From CAVTLG01 sp963735495 (GTDB lineage Bacteria; Chloroflexota; Ktedonobacteria; Ktedonobacterales; Ktedonobacteraceae), in contig CAVTLG010000014.1 of NCBI GenBank assembly GCA_963735495.1, positions 248,001 through 312,000 of the forward strand: a stretch of DNA of 64,000 nt. Direction: 5' to 3'. The notes beneath the pieces are model-generated. The model made no database searches and was not told the DNA's origin. It saw only the letters and a list, made by a program, of their open reading frames with translations. The translations under genes were made by a program, and so were the position numbers. The first letter of the stretch is position 1. Each line of letters opens with the position of its first letter. Of the stretch, positions 17,282-25,586 are shown piece after piece.

Positions 17282-18703
17282 TCATATCGGTTGGTGTCCT
17301 TGAAGCAACCAGTCACGACGATATAGAAGCGCCTGTTTTCGTTTTAGAGTGAGACACTGAATATCCTCCAATGCCTCCATATTAAGTTTTCGTGCATTTT
17401 CGATAATATGTGGATCTGGCAAGATTTTCGATATATCTTTAGCATCAAGGTGATGAGTAATTGCTGGTGAAAATGTCCTGCTATTATCATAGAGGACAGG
17501 CACCTGATTTGGATTATAGCCAACATTGCTGTAGCCATCTCCGTCTCCCTCATCAAAGCGATCTTCTTGATGTATCAAGAAGTCAAAAAACTGGGCATTA
17601 TTGGGTAGTTCAACAGATGAAGGGAATGTAAGATCGTTTACCCACAGTTGGAATGATCCCTGCTTCCCATTAATTTCACGCTCCACCGTTAGAGGAACCA
17701 TTCCCAATCCAAGTTTTTTATCCATCTGAAAAGCCGCAATTTCTAATTGATAACTGAACCAGCGGTCATCTTCGGGGGTATAGTTAGCCGGATCATCCCA
17801 GTCAGGTTTAAATACACCAACGATCCCCGAATCGAGAGTGATTTTCTCCGCTTCCTCGGAGCTATCTAGGGTTTCTGAGGATATAACCTTCCCTGTTATC
17901 ATTAAATCTGCTACTTCCCCTTCTTGCAAATGGCCTTCCCAGATATTAATCTGCGCATCCTGGAGGAGTTCCCTCTTTCCCACCGACTTAGCATCTTTCA
18001 GATTCTCCAGAGGGACTGATATGTCCCTCTGCTTTCCGAGGGCTACTTCACTTATCCCCCTATAGGGCTGTTGGGATGGTGTGTCGGTGAGTCCTGGCTG
18101 CTCAGGGATAGGAGCATACATCCGGTAATTCTGGGTGACACCCGCCTCAGAGCGATAAGGAGATCGTGCAAAGCGGCTGGTATCATCAGTCACATCACTG
18201 GAACCTCTGCCATGCACAACTGGCAAAGAAGTGTGGTCTGAAGATGACGGTCGTTTCCTTTCACCTGCCTCATGGGCCTCTTGGCTATGAGCCAACGAGC
18301 TTTCAGGTTGTGTTTGTTGTTCGACCGTGCGTATTGGAAGGTTTGCCTTCATCTTACGTAATAAATCCATGTTAGACGATAGGGTCTTCCCCCTTATGCA
18401 ACAGCCGCTATCTTCAATTTTGCTTCTCGTTTGCCTGCGGGTATCAGTGAGGATCTGCTCTAAACTTCTTTCAGGGCCTTTCCCTTTCTTATTATCCCGT
18501 ATTCTATCAATATTTCCTTTCCAGTCATCCGCTAAACTTTTTGCTCTCTTGTATCTAACATCTCTTTTTGATATGTTACGAGTAACCTGCCTTCTGGCGA
18601 TGTCTACCTGTTCTTTTGCCAGTTGTTTGAGCATATTCGTATCATACGTTTGTTCTTGCTCAGGGTTTGGCTGACTCTCACGGAAACGTCCAAAAGATTC
18701 CAT
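17282..18703 (-). CDS. Protein with a HipA/Fam20-like atypical kinase region and a charged helical N-terminus (473 aa)
   Basis: Residues 1-~220 are polar, rich in Gln, Arg, Lys and Ser, with a predicted helical segment (LAKEQVDIARRQVTRNISKR) and no known domain. The C-terminal half looks like the atypical kinase fold shared by HipA, Fam20 and PI3/4-kinase-like proteins: a nucleotide-binding Lys in GIVGVFKPD, a helix Glu in YQLEIAAFQMDKKLGLGMVP, TVEREINGKQGSFQLWV, a catalytic-loop-like FLIHQEDR, and the metal Asp in VLYDNSRTF. The spacing is right but I cannot confirm activity. A GD-rich insert (EGDGDGYSN) lies between the two motifs. AGGAAG precedes the ATG at 18703. No antitoxin-like HTH partner is adjacent, so this is not a standard hipBA pair. 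Confidence 0.7.
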   Translation of the reverse strand: MESFGRFRESQPNPEQEQTYDTNMLKQLAKEQVDIARRQVTRNISKRDVRYKRAKSLADDWKGNIDRIRDNKKGKGPERSLEQILTDTRRQTRSKIEDSGCCIRGKTLSSNMDLLRKMKANLPIRTVEQQTQPESSLAHSQEAHEAGERKRPSSSDHTSLPVVHGRGSSDVTDDTSRFARSPYRSEAGVTQNYRMYAPIPEQPGLTDTPSQQPYRGISEVALGKQRDISVPLENLKDAKSVGKRELLQDAQINIWEGHLQEGEVADLMITGKVISSETLDSSEEAEKITLDSGIVGVFKPDWDDPANYTPEDDRWFSYQLEIAAFQMDKKLGLGMVPLTVEREINGKQGSFQLWVNDLTFPSSVELPNNAQFFDFLIHQEDRFDEGDGDGYSNVGYNPNQVPVLYDNSRTFSPAITHHLDAKDISKILPDPHIIENARKLNMEALEDIQCLTLKRKQALLYRRDWLLQGHQPI

Positions 18704-18756
18704 AGGGCAAAACTTCCTCTTTTCATCTCTCTCGTGTATGCACGTTGATCAGGAAA

Positions 18757-18910
18757 CCATTCAAATGCTCGTGGTGAACTTCAACAAGATACAGGCAAAA
18801 GATATCTTTATGTTAAGCGTATATCCAGTAAAACATCAAAGAAAGTGTGTAACAGGCATTAATCTTATGAAGATGGCATACCTGGCTCACTAGCACGAGC
18901 ATTTGAATGG
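18757..18910. repeat. 17-bp perfect inverted repeat enclosing 120 bp
   Basis: CCATTCAAATGCTCGTG at 18757-18773 is exactly complementary to CACGAGCATTTGAATGG at 18894-18910. It lies 54 bp upstream of the atypical kinase gene. The enclosed DNA has no ORF. It may be a miniature element or a long regulatory hairpin. Confidence 0.8.
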
Positions 18911-19346
18911 ACTTCTGCTTTGGTCCTCTGGGGTCGATCCGCCTCTCTCTCCTCGCATCTTGTCCTCCTTTTACTTACTGATACTCCTGTGTCTCTAGTA
19001 TATCCGATGTTTCCTTCACCGGCAGCATCAGAGCTGTTCTTTCTCCTAAAACTGACCCTCGATAGCTCATTTTGTCGTATTTCCCAGCTTTGGCACTCTT
19101 GGCCCTACCTCGCACTCCCTGCACGCAGGCAGGGTGCCAGAACGTAGCGGGCGCAGGCGACGTGGATATTTAGACGGTGCAGGCAGCGGCACGTGGCGCA
19201 GGAGCTCACCGCTTCAGCTTGGTAGAGGCTCATGCTCACTTTTCCGTGATTTGCAAAAAGGTATGCCGCACCCGGTCGCATTCGTCAGCATTATGTAACG
19301 TTATATGCTGTTTGGTGAAGAAAAACACGCATCAAAGAACTTGTAG
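18911..19346. other. Intergenic stretch without a supported gene
   Basis: About 435 bp. Short open frames exist, but none has a ribosome-binding site or protein-like composition. No terminator or promoter stands out. Confidence 0.5.
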
Positions 19347-19520
19347 CTAGGGCTTGCGGTTAAACACAATATTGATAATGACTGCTGCGGTAGTGAATAG
19401 AACGAGTATGAAAAGTATTGGAGAAATTGCCGAGGGGGAAGCGTGTGTAGCGGCTGCAATTCCTACCAGGCCGAATGTCATGACCATGATCATGACAAGT
19501 GAAGCAATCGCGAGGATCAA
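19347..19520 (-). CDS. Possible small two-helix membrane protein (57 aa, TTG start)
   Basis: Reading from a TTG at 19520 gives 57 residues with two strongly hydrophobic segments, about residues 1-24 (LILAIASLVMIMVMTFGLVG...) and 31-51, ending in a basic FNRKP tail. This hairpin layout is unlikely for random sequence. An in-frame TAA lies four codons upstream, and the ribosome-binding site is weak (AGGAG about 16 bases before the TTG; CAGGG closer). It might also be the 3' remnant of a longer decayed gene. It lies between the atypical kinase and acyl-CoA ligase genes. Confidence 0.35.
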   Translation of the reverse strand: MILAIASLVMIMVMTFGLVGIAAATHASPSAISPILFILVLFTTAAVIINIVFNRKP

Positions 19521-19637
19521 ACCCTGCCGTTAACGAGGCTCCTATAGCGGTATCTCCAGGCTATGGGCGCATTTCAGATGCATTCAGAGGGCAATCCGCG
19601 GTAGCGATAGCTGTGGCGTTGAGTATAGCTGCTGCTT

Positions 19638-19683
19638 GCAAAAGAACCTGGAGATGTAAATCAGCGTCTCCAGGTTCTTTTGC
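19638..19683. terminator. Strong intrinsic terminator hairpin after the acyl-CoA ligase gene
   Basis: GCAAAAGAACCTGGAGA (19638-19654) is perfectly complementary to TCTCCAGGTTCTTTTGC (19667-19683), a 17-bp stem with a 12-nt loop, 39 bp past the stop of the minus-strand ligase gene. The stem base supplies a U-rich tract in either direction. Confidence 0.8.
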
Positions 19684-19722
19684 AATCGTCAGGTTTCCAT
19701 AACACGCTTCTGGCAAATCGCC

Positions 19723-21327
19723 TTAGTGTGCCATGCGTTCCTTCTCACGTGCTCGCAGTTCACGCCGTAGAATCTTACCCGACGCATTTTTGGGCACTGC
19801 ATCAATAATCTCCATCAACTGAAAGCGCTTATACCCCGCCAGTTTGCCATTGGCGAACGCAATAATCTCCTCCGGTGCTGCATCTACGCCCTTGCGCAGG
19901 ACCACAAAGCCCTTAATCAGCTCGCCTGCGTCATCGTCTGGTACGCCAATGACGGCGGCATCGATTACCGCTGGATGTTCCAGGAGCAGCGCCTCTAATT
20001 CCGCTGGAGCTACGCCGAAGCCTTTATACTTGATCATCTCTTTTTTGCGATCCACAATATAGGTATAGCCATCTGCATCCACGTGCCCGATATCGCCCGT
20101 ATGCAGCCAGCCAGCACGCAGCGCCTTTGCCGTCTCCTCGGGGGCTTTCCAATAGCCTTGCATGATCTGTGGACCGCGTATGAGTAGCTCGCCATCTTCG
20201 CCTACAGGTAGTTCGCGTTCGCCAGTTTCAATATCTACAATTTTCTGCTCGGTATTGTGGACGGGGAAACCGACGCTGCCCATACGTATAAGGGCTGGAT
20301 CGTGTGGTTGTGAGTGGGTAAGGGGCGAGGCTTCAGTCAAACCATAGCCCTGTACGACGACAGTCTGTGCCTTCTCCTGCAATTTGCGGGCAGGCTCGGG
20401 TGGCATAGGAGCAGCCCCTGAGAAGATATACTTAACCGTCTTCAGCTTGCTGAGATCGATCGGTGCATTTGCCAGTGCCATGATGATTGGCGGTACGGCA
20501 AAATAATAGGTGACCGCATGTTTTTCGCACAGTTCGAGGGATTGCAGCAGATCGAAGCGCTCCATCATTACCTGTGTTCCGCCGCATGCCAGGAAGCTGC
20601 CGGTTAACATTACTCCGTAGATATGGTAGAACGGCAGGAAGAGCAACGCGACATCGGTGATGTTTGTGCTGAGTGTGGTTGTGAACTGCAGGTTATTGGA
20701 GACCAGATTGCGATGTGTCAGCATTGTGCCTTTCGGCAGACCGGTCGTGCCTGAGGAATAGGGCAAAGCCAGCAGATCGTCACTGCTCACGTCAACGTGG
20801 TGCAACAGCTTTGGTGAAGAGCGGCGCAGTAAGGTGGCAAATGGGATGGCCTCGCTTAGCTCCTCTGGAACGGTATCGCCAGTGACGATAATGTGTTCGA
20901 GATCTGCCAGTGGATGTTGGGTGATGGCTTGCTTAAACACGGGCAGCAATTCTCTCTGGATGAGTAACGCTTTGGCCTCAGAGTTCTCAAGCTGGTAAAG
21001 TACCTCGCGCTCCTTGTAGACTGGATTCATCGGGCTGACGACTACGCCGATGGTGGCTGCTGCAATAAATGTAATGATATATTCTGGTCGATTTGTCGTG
21101 AATAGACATAGACGGTCGCCTTTTTTTAGTCCGAGATCGTATAGACTGTTGGCTATACAATTGACCATGGAGACCACTTCGCGGTACGTTAATTGCAGGT
21201 CGTGGAAGATGATGGCTTGCCGTTCCGGGTTCTGCTCCGCTGCGCGGCGCAGCAAATGGTCATAGGGAACCTCGGGGAAATCCACCGGTGGACGAAAGAG
21301 TTCAGGCGCGAACATTTTTTCAGACAT
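19723..21327 (-). CDS. Acyl-CoA synthetase / AMP-forming CoA ligase (FadD / 4-coumarate:CoA ligase-like)
   Basis: A 534-residue ANL-superfamily enzyme of normal length. The phosphate-binding loop YSSGTTGLPKG lies near residues 190-200, the A5-type motif VQGYGLTEASP near 340, the adenylate motif GWLHTGDIGHVDADGYTYIVDRKKEMIK near 410-440, and the C-terminal catalytic Lys in PKNASGKILRREL near 518. It would activate a carboxylic acid to acyl-AMP and then acyl-CoA in the cytoplasm. Overall resemblance is to the 4-coumarate:CoA ligase and medium/long-chain branch; the substrate cannot be read from the sequence. The gene stands alone between a strong terminator and a divergent gap. Confidence 0.9.
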   Translation of the reverse strand: MSEKMFAPELFRPPVDFPEVPYDHLLRRAAEQNPERQAIIFHDLQLTYREVVSMVNCIANSLYDLGLKKGDRLCLFTTNRPEYIITFIAAATIGVVVSPMNPVYKEREVLYQLENSEAKALLIQRELLPVFKQAITQHPLADLEHIIVTGDTVPEELSEAIPFATLLRRSSPKLLHHVDVSSDDLLALPYSSGTTGLPKGTMLTHRNLVSNNLQFTTTLSTNITDVALLFLPFYHIYGVMLTGSFLACGGTQVMMERFDLLQSLELCEKHAVTYYFAVPPIIMALANAPIDLSKLKTVKYIFSGAAPMPPEPARKLQEKAQTVVVQGYGLTEASPLTHSQPHDPALIRMGSVGFPVHNTEQKIVDIETGERELPVGEDGELLIRGPQIMQGYWKAPEETAKALRAGWLHTGDIGHVDADGYTYIVDRKKEMIKYKGFGVAPAELEALLLEHPAVIDAAVIGVPDDDAGELIKGFVVLRKGVDAAPEEIIAFANGKLAGYKRFQLMEIIDAVPKNASGKILRRELRAREKERMAH

Positions 21328-21538
21328 GCCAGAAGTCCTTTCCGTTTTGACTCAACGGTGAGCTATTCAGAAGTATAGGGTAGCGTCATACACAGACTCA
21401 TAGTGTTATGGTGCTAAACTCTGCATAAGGTTAGCATACGCTAGTTCACCGTGCAGGTCAAGAGAAGATTTGGAGGAATATATGCTAGAGTTGGTTAAGC
21501 GCTATCGGGGCTGTCTAGCTGGACGGCTATCTCCCGGT

Positions 21539-21602
21539 GCAATGGTGAAAAAGGGCGAGCGAAGCTTGCTGTGGAAGAAAGCTTCGCTTCCCGTCTATTG
21601 CA
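21539..21602 (-). terminator. Imperfect long hairpin downstream of the 77-aa charged protein gene
   Basis: AGCGAAGCTT (21558-21567) pairs with AAGCTTCGCT (21579-21588). The stem extends outward through GG/CC to GCAAT (21539) and ATTGC (21602). On the minus strand the inner stem is followed by CGCCCTTTTTC, a U-tract, 32 bp past the stop codon. Confidence 0.65.
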
Positions 21603-21619
21603 ATCAAGTTGGCTCATAA

Positions 21620-21853
21620 TTATACTTTTTGGCCTGATGGGAGCGTCTGGTGTTTATCTGGAACTTCGCTTTCCATATCAGCCGCAACGTCTTCTTCGTC
21701 TAATGCGTAATTCTCATCCTCGTCCTCGTCCTGATCTGCTAACCAGGTCATCAAGCGAGCATCACGTTTGTATGGACGTCGTTGTTCTACCTCTTCACGT
21801 TTAAGAACTTCCCGCTTATTGCTTGTACGTTTATCTCGTAGTTTGCCTCTCAT
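21620..21853 (-). CDS. Small highly charged protein of unknown function (77 aa)
   Basis: Not recognised. The N-terminal half is strongly basic (MRGKLRDKRTSNKREVLKRE...RRPYKRDAR) and the C-terminal half strongly acidic (ADQDEDEDENYALDEEDVAADME), a bipolar layout suggestive of a nucleic-acid- or ribosome-associated or self-associating protein (inference). The ribosome-binding site is near perfect, GGAGGTGAAAGT before the ATG at 21853, and a terminator-like hairpin follows the stop. Both support a real gene despite its size. There is no hydrophobic segment. Confidence 0.75.
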   Translation of the reverse strand: MRGKLRDKRTSNKREVLKREEVEQRRPYKRDARLMTWLADQDEDEDENYALDEEDVAADMESEVPDKHQTLPSGQKV

Positions 21854-22154
21854 ACTTTCACCTCCTCTCCTTTGAGGTTGTGAGCGCGCTGTCCCCGAGC
21901 GTACAGAAATGGTTGACTAAGCAAACGAGCCATGCCTTTCTTGTCCTATTTGCTTACTATGAAGGGGTTGAGGGTAGAAACACTCAACACTAGAAGGGAC
22001 GAAAAACGTATCTCTCATGCTACTTTCTCGATAGGTGAAGTATCGCTTCTTTTATCATAGAGGAACACTCTGGCATCGTGGGGAGAACGAGGGTAAAAAA
22101 GATAGCCCGGGTATGGATACCTCCGAGCCACAACAGCTACCGCAAAGAATTCGC

Positions 22155-22232
22155 CTATGCTTTGAGGTTGTTGAACGGATGAGTTCCAGCTTCTCGCGCA
22201 CAATGCTTGATAGATACAGGTCCATTTTGCAT
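22155..22232 (-). CDS. Possible 25-aa peptide with a strong ribosome-binding site
   Basis: GGAGGTGAGTTCT precedes an ATG at 22232 and a 25-codon frame (MQNGPVSIKHCAREAGTHPF... ending LKA). The site is as strong as any in the window, but the product is not recognised. It could be a short leader peptide or the remnant of a longer gene. No good downstream gene follows on the same strand within 300 bp. Confidence 0.3.
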   Translation of the reverse strand: MQNGPVSIKHCAREAGTHPFNNLKA

Positions 22233-22393
22233 AGAACTCACCTCCAAATAAAATATTCTGTCTGCTCACGCTTCTATCGACCGATCACGGTAAATCCGCT
22301 AACTGCTACTGAGTGTACTTGGCAGGCCTGGAAATGTCAAGCACTTTTGCGAGCAATCTATGGGTAGAAGTAGGGCGTAGCCGGATATTACTA

Positions 22394-22411
22394 TCTGCCC
22401 ATTTGGGCAGA
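22394..22411. terminator. Hairpin downstream of comB
   Basis: TCTGCCC (22394-22400), ATTT loop, GGGCAGA (22405-22411). Outer sequences GGGTAGAAGTA and TACTTCTATCCC extend the stem with one bulge. It lies 31 bp past the comB stop. Confidence 0.6.
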
Positions 22412-22441
22412 GGTACTTCTATCCCATATGCTGCCATGCCT

Positions 22442-23176
22442 TTATGACTTGATATCAACACGTTGTGCTTCGACGTAAGCGATTCCTTGCCAGCGTTTAT
22501 GTGTACCTACAATAGCGAAGGCAAAGCGATCCGCTGCAAGTACCGCGTCGATATCGGCAGATGGGAAATCCGCAGCTTCCTCAGACCATTGGGCGAAGCG
22601 TTGCGTAGCGTGTAAATGGGCGATACCTCTAGCGAGGATAGCCTGTGCTGTATCATGCTCATTTTGTAACAGAGCCTCGACATAATCAGCGCAGATCTTG
22701 TCTTCGTTCCAGTAGTTAGCGTGGGCGAAAAAGGCTGTTGGATACAGCGTAATATCTTCTCCTCTGGCTACTGCGAGCTGTTGGGCGTACGTTGCCGTTG
22801 CCTGCGCGTTTGTCAGCGCACAGAGCAAAACAACGCTGGCCTGTGCGACATTGACTGCTCCCTGCGTGCCCGCTCCTGTGCGCTGGATGAGCAATTTACC
22901 CTGTACATCTTCTCTGCTCGCCATTTGTGAGGGAGAATTGTTAAAATCGAAGCCAGGAATGAGGCGTCCGCCGATCTCGCCACCCAGCAATGCCGTCGGT
23001 TCCCTTGTGCGCAGAGCTAGAGCCTCTTCTTGTGTTCGTACTAGCCAGAGCATACGAGCTCCGCCAGCACAGGCATAACCGGCAACGCTGAAGGCGCGGA
23101 TCACGTCGATGACGATGGCGACACCTCGCGCCTGGGAAGCCGTAGTGCGATCAACTCTGACAATTTCCATCGTCAT
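22442..23176 (-). CDS. comB: Probable 2-phosphosulfolactate phosphatase (ComB family)
   Basis: A 244-residue protein matching the ComB fold: DVIRAFSVAGYACAGGA near residues 24-40, LLGGEIGGRLIPGFDFNNSPS near 63-83, and the RTGAGTQGAVNV block near 99-110, which holds the family phosphate-handling residues. ComB hydrolyses 2-phosphosulfolactate to sulfolactate in coenzyme M synthesis in archaea. Bacterial homologues are widespread and often have another or unknown phosphatase role, so the exact substrate is uncertain. Start 23176 is followed three bases later by a second in-frame ATG; AAGAG precedes it. The upstream gene ends only 6 bp away, indicating an operon with a small membrane protein. 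Confidence 0.85.
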   Translation of the reverse strand: MTMEIVRVDRTTASQARGVAIVIDVIRAFSVAGYACAGGARMLWLVRTQEEALALRTREPTALLGGEIGGRLIPGFDFNNSPSQMASREDVQGKLLIQRTGAGTQGAVNVAQASVVLLCALTNAQATATYAQQLAVARGEDITLYPTAFFAHANYWNEDKICADYVEALLQNEHDTAQAILARGIAHLHATQRFAQWSEEAADFPSADIDAVLAADRFAFAIVGTHKRWQGIAYVEAQRVDIKS

Positions 23177-23182
23177 GACTCT

Positions 23183-23593
23183 TTATGCTCGCTTGTAGTT
23201 GCCAGCTTGCGTCATAAATATCTTGCTCAACCCCCAAATGATCAGCGCGGCGACCGCCATTTCAACGACAATCATCGTAATCCAGAGCCAGAGCAGTTGT
23301 GCTTCTGCCGCATTGCCTGTGTGCAGGCCATTGATGGAATTGCTGAGGAGTGGAATGAGAATGAAGAGCGGTATAGCCAGCAAGGCCAGGAAGCAGAGAA
23401 TGAGAAATGCCGGTAATAAGAGACGCCAGAGACCCAAATCGCGCAAATTCTCAGTCTTCGCGGTGCCGTAGGCCTGTCTATGTTCCGTAGTAGTATGCTC
23501 TGCCGAAGGGCCAGACGCCGTTGTTTTGTCAGCCATGACGGCACTTGGCGTCTGCGTTGACGGTTCGGTCGGGCTTGAAGCTTTTTCGTCCAT
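23183..23593 (-). CDS. Small membrane protein with polar N-terminus (136 aa)
   Basis: Not recognised. The start at 23593 (MDEKASSPTEPS) has AGGGAGA upstream and is preferred to the ATG at 23617. Residues 1-~50 are Ser/Thr/Pro/Ala-rich and probably disordered. Two hydrophobic helices follow (LLLPAFLILCFLALLAIPLF... and LLWLWITMIVVEMAVAALIIW). A short basic tail ends the protein. It lies 6 bp upstream of comB on the same strand and is probably co-transcribed. Its function is unknown. Confidence 0.75.
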   Translation of the reverse strand: MDEKASSPTEPSTQTPSAVMADKTTASGPSAEHTTTEHRQAYGTAKTENLRDLGLWRLLLPAFLILCFLALLAIPLFILIPLLSNSINGLHTGNAAEAQLLWLWITMIVVEMAVAALIIWGLSKIFMTQAGNYKRA

Positions 23594-23674
23594 TAAATAA
23601 ATCTCCCTGAAGAACATAAGCTATGATTGAGTACTCCAGTATATCATACAGGAAGCTTTGTGCTGCGACAAGGG

Positions 23675-23779
23675 CTACAGATATTCATCGATCAGTGCGA
23701 ATATGCGCTTGCGTAGTGCGAGGACGAGTGCTGGCAGTACGATGCCGTCGACGAACCACTTCACGAGTGTTTTGCGCAT
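23675..23779 (-). CDS. Possible 34-aa amphipathic/hydrophobic peptide
   Basis: An ATG at 23779 preceded by GGCAGGGAAAACC opens a 34-codon frame: basic MRKTLVKW, a hydrophobic core (VDGIVLPALVLAL), RKR, then IFALIDEYL. The layout of short basic and hydrophobic blocks resembles small membrane peptides or type I toxin-like peptides. No antisense RNA or immunity gene is evident. It lies upstream of the comB operon on the same strand and divergent from tRNA-Val. Confidence 0.45.
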   Translation of the reverse strand: MRKTLVKWFVDGIVLPALVLALRKRIFALIDEYL

Positions 23780-23912
23780 GGTTTTCCCTGCCTTTCATGA
23801 AATTGTATCTTTGTTTTAGGGCACGTGTACTACTCACAAAGGGTAACATTTGCCTGATAGCCTTAGCTGCTTAGTGAGAGGCGTGACAAAGGTGTTTTGT
23901 TGGTGAAAATGC

Positions 23913-23941
23913 TTGACATCTCACGTGGCTGGTGCTATAGT
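23913..23941 (+). promoter_or_regulatory. Consensus sigma-A-type promoter of tRNA-Val
   Basis: TTGACA at 23913-23918, a 17-bp spacer, and TATAGT at 23936-23941, 19 bp before the mature tRNA 5' end. The -35 is a perfect match. Confidence 0.85.
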
Positions 23942-23960
23942 AACAGCCATCAGCCGTAAA

Positions 23961-24032
23961 GGGCGCTTGGCTCAGTGGGAGAGCGCTTCGTTCACACCGA
24001 AGAGGTCACTGGTTCGATCCCAGTAGCGCCCA
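23961..24032 (+). tRNA. tRNA-Val (anticodon CAC)
   Basis: A complete cloverleaf of 72 nt: acceptor GGGCGCT/AGCGCCC, D arm GCTC/GAGC, anticodon stem CTTCG/CGAAG with loop TTCACAC giving CAC for GUG codons, T arm ACTGG-TTCGATC-CCAGT, and discriminator A. CCA is not encoded (TTCC follows), so it must be added after transcription. A consensus promoter lies directly upstream. Confidence 0.97.
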
Positions 24033-24155
24033 TTCCTCTCTCTCCCGGTGGTTTTTTAAGCAATCCGACAAGCTTCGACTGTAGTATCTCCTCGTAAGGC
24101 GCGTTTCGTAATATCTCTGCTGGCTATTGTTCCAACTATATGCATCCATGAGCCT

Positions 24156-24800
24156 ATGACAGACGATTTTGTACTCCAAAGACAACAACTGCTCGCATGG
24201 CTGTATCAACGAGGCATCAGCGATAAACGGGTGCTGAACGCCATCGCGAGTATTCCGCGTGAGCATTTCGTGAATGTGAAGATGCGCTCCGAAGCTTATG
24301 CGGACCGTGCTCTACCACTCCACCTCGGACAGACCATTTCGCAGCCCTTGATGGTGGCGATTATGACACAGGCCCTCCGTTTGACTGGTCGTGAGCGCGT
24401 CCTGGAGATCGGCACGGGTTCTGGCTATCAGACGGCGATTTTGTCGCGCCTGGCCACCTATGTGTATAGCATCGAGAGGCATGAGCCCCTGGCTATGCAG
24501 GCTGCGATCCACTTGCTGCAACTGCACTTAAACAATGTTTCTATCTATGTGGGGGATGGTACTTTGGGCTGGCCGGATGCAGCCCCTTATGACCGTATCC
24601 TGGTCACGGCAGCGGCACCAGAGGTTCCTTCTCATCTCGTGGACCAGTTGACATGGGGAGGGATGCTGGTCATCCCAGTTGGCAGTCATGAGCGACAAGA
24701 TTTGCAGGTGATCCAGCGCGTGCCGTGGGGCAGGCGTGTGAACTCTCTGGGTAGCTGCATGTTTGTTCCTCTGGTTGGTGAGGAAGGCTGGCATGAATAA
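24156..24800 (+). CDS. pcm: Protein-L-isoaspartate O-methyltransferase
   Basis: A 214-residue SAM-dependent methyltransferase of the Pcm family and normal length. It repairs isoaspartyl residues in aged proteins in the cytoplasm. Visible motifs: the substrate-side IPREHFV and AYADRALPLHLGQTISQP (residues ~32-65, with the family's GQTIS block), motif I VLEIGTGSGYQTAIL (~82-96), the acidic loop SIERHEPLA, and post-motif LVTAAAPEVPSHLVDQL. The start at 24156 has no clear Shine-Dalgarno sequence. It lies downstream of the tRNA and has no obvious operon partner. Confidence 0.93.
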   Translation: MTDDFVLQRQQLLAWLYQRGISDKRVLNAIASIPREHFVNVKMRSEAYADRALPLHLGQTISQPLMVAIMTQALRLTGRERVLEIGTGSGYQTAILSRLATYVYSIERHEPLAMQAAIHLLQLHLNNVSIYVGDGTLGWPDAAPYDRILVTAAAPEVPSHLVDQLTWGGMLVIPVGSHERQDLQVIQRVPWGRRVNSLGSCMFVPLVGEEGWHE

Positions 24801-24916
24801 GTTCCCGCTCTGCGGCATTTGGCCTATAGATGATTGCGCGAAAACGAGTTGTTGGCTTATAATATATACTAAGTAAAACGATGAAAGCGGGACACCTTCG
24901 TGTCAGGAGTTTTCGC

Positions 24917-25435
24917 ATGCCAGGTATATTTGCCAGTATACGGGTTCACAATCTCTTAGGTTTAGGGCTTTTCTTGCTTGTCTGGATTATATTGTGTGAG
25001 GGAACGCACGTAGTGGTGATATTGCTACGGCATGAACCGTTGCTTGGTTGGGCTGTTGGTCCATTGGGGATCACAATTATGTATCTCTATGAGCCTTCGG
25101 CACTCTACGTCTGGCTGAATGTCTTATGTCCTGCACTCATATCGGGAAGTGTCCTCTATATTGGCCTCTTTACGTCTCTTAGCCCGGTGACGCTGCCTCA
25201 TCAGCCCTTCTTTGAAGTGTGCCTGATTTTTTGTGGGCTGCTCCTGAGTAGTACGGCGGACCTGGTGCGTGCGTTACGTGATCTGCGTTATCCGCTGTGG
25301 GGTGAAGCACGTTTGTTACATACAATACAGAAGCTGCGTGCCAGTTGGGCCAGCATCCATTTTACCGCCTTTGGCTACTCGTACGTACGAGATCATTTCG
25401 GCGCGAATCCCACCGAATTATTACAAATATTCTAG
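24917..25435 (+). CDS. Membrane protein of unknown function (172 aa)
   Basis: Four hydrophobic segments fill most of the chain: residues ~12-32 (GLGLFLLVWIILC), 42-60, 70-95 and 108-122. A soluble C-terminal tail of ~45 residues ends HFGANPTELLQIF. The start at 24917 (MPGIFASIRV) is chosen because AGGAG lies eight bases upstream; the earlier ATG at 24881 has no such site and would add 12 basic residues. The family is not recognised. The gene follows pcm by 116 bp on the same strand. Confidence 0.7.
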   Translation: MPGIFASIRVHNLLGLGLFLLVWIILCEGTHVVVILLRHEPLLGWAVGPLGITIMYLYEPSALYVWLNVLCPALISGSVLYIGLFTSLSPVTLPHQPFFEVCLIFCGLLLSSTADLVRALRDLRYPLWGEARLLHTIQKLRASWASIHFTAFGYSYVRDHFGANPTELLQIF

Positions 25436-25586
25436 CAGAAATCGTATCGCGCGAAATGACTGAGTGATCTTAGCCATCAGCAATTCAGCGCCTGAAGCCG
25501 TACGGACCCGGTTCACCGCGTCCGTTGTTGCCCTGCTACCACGCTCGTTTGTAGAGACAGACCATGGTCGCATTGAAGCATGCCTC

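Noticed and set aside
17282..18703. Standard hipBA toxin-antitoxin pair
   Set aside because: No HipB-like helix-turn-helix gene lies on either side and the N-terminus does not match HipA.
18920..19147. 75-codon plus-strand frame downstream of the 17-bp inverted repeat
   Set aside because: No ribosome-binding site and no recognisable features; not enough support.
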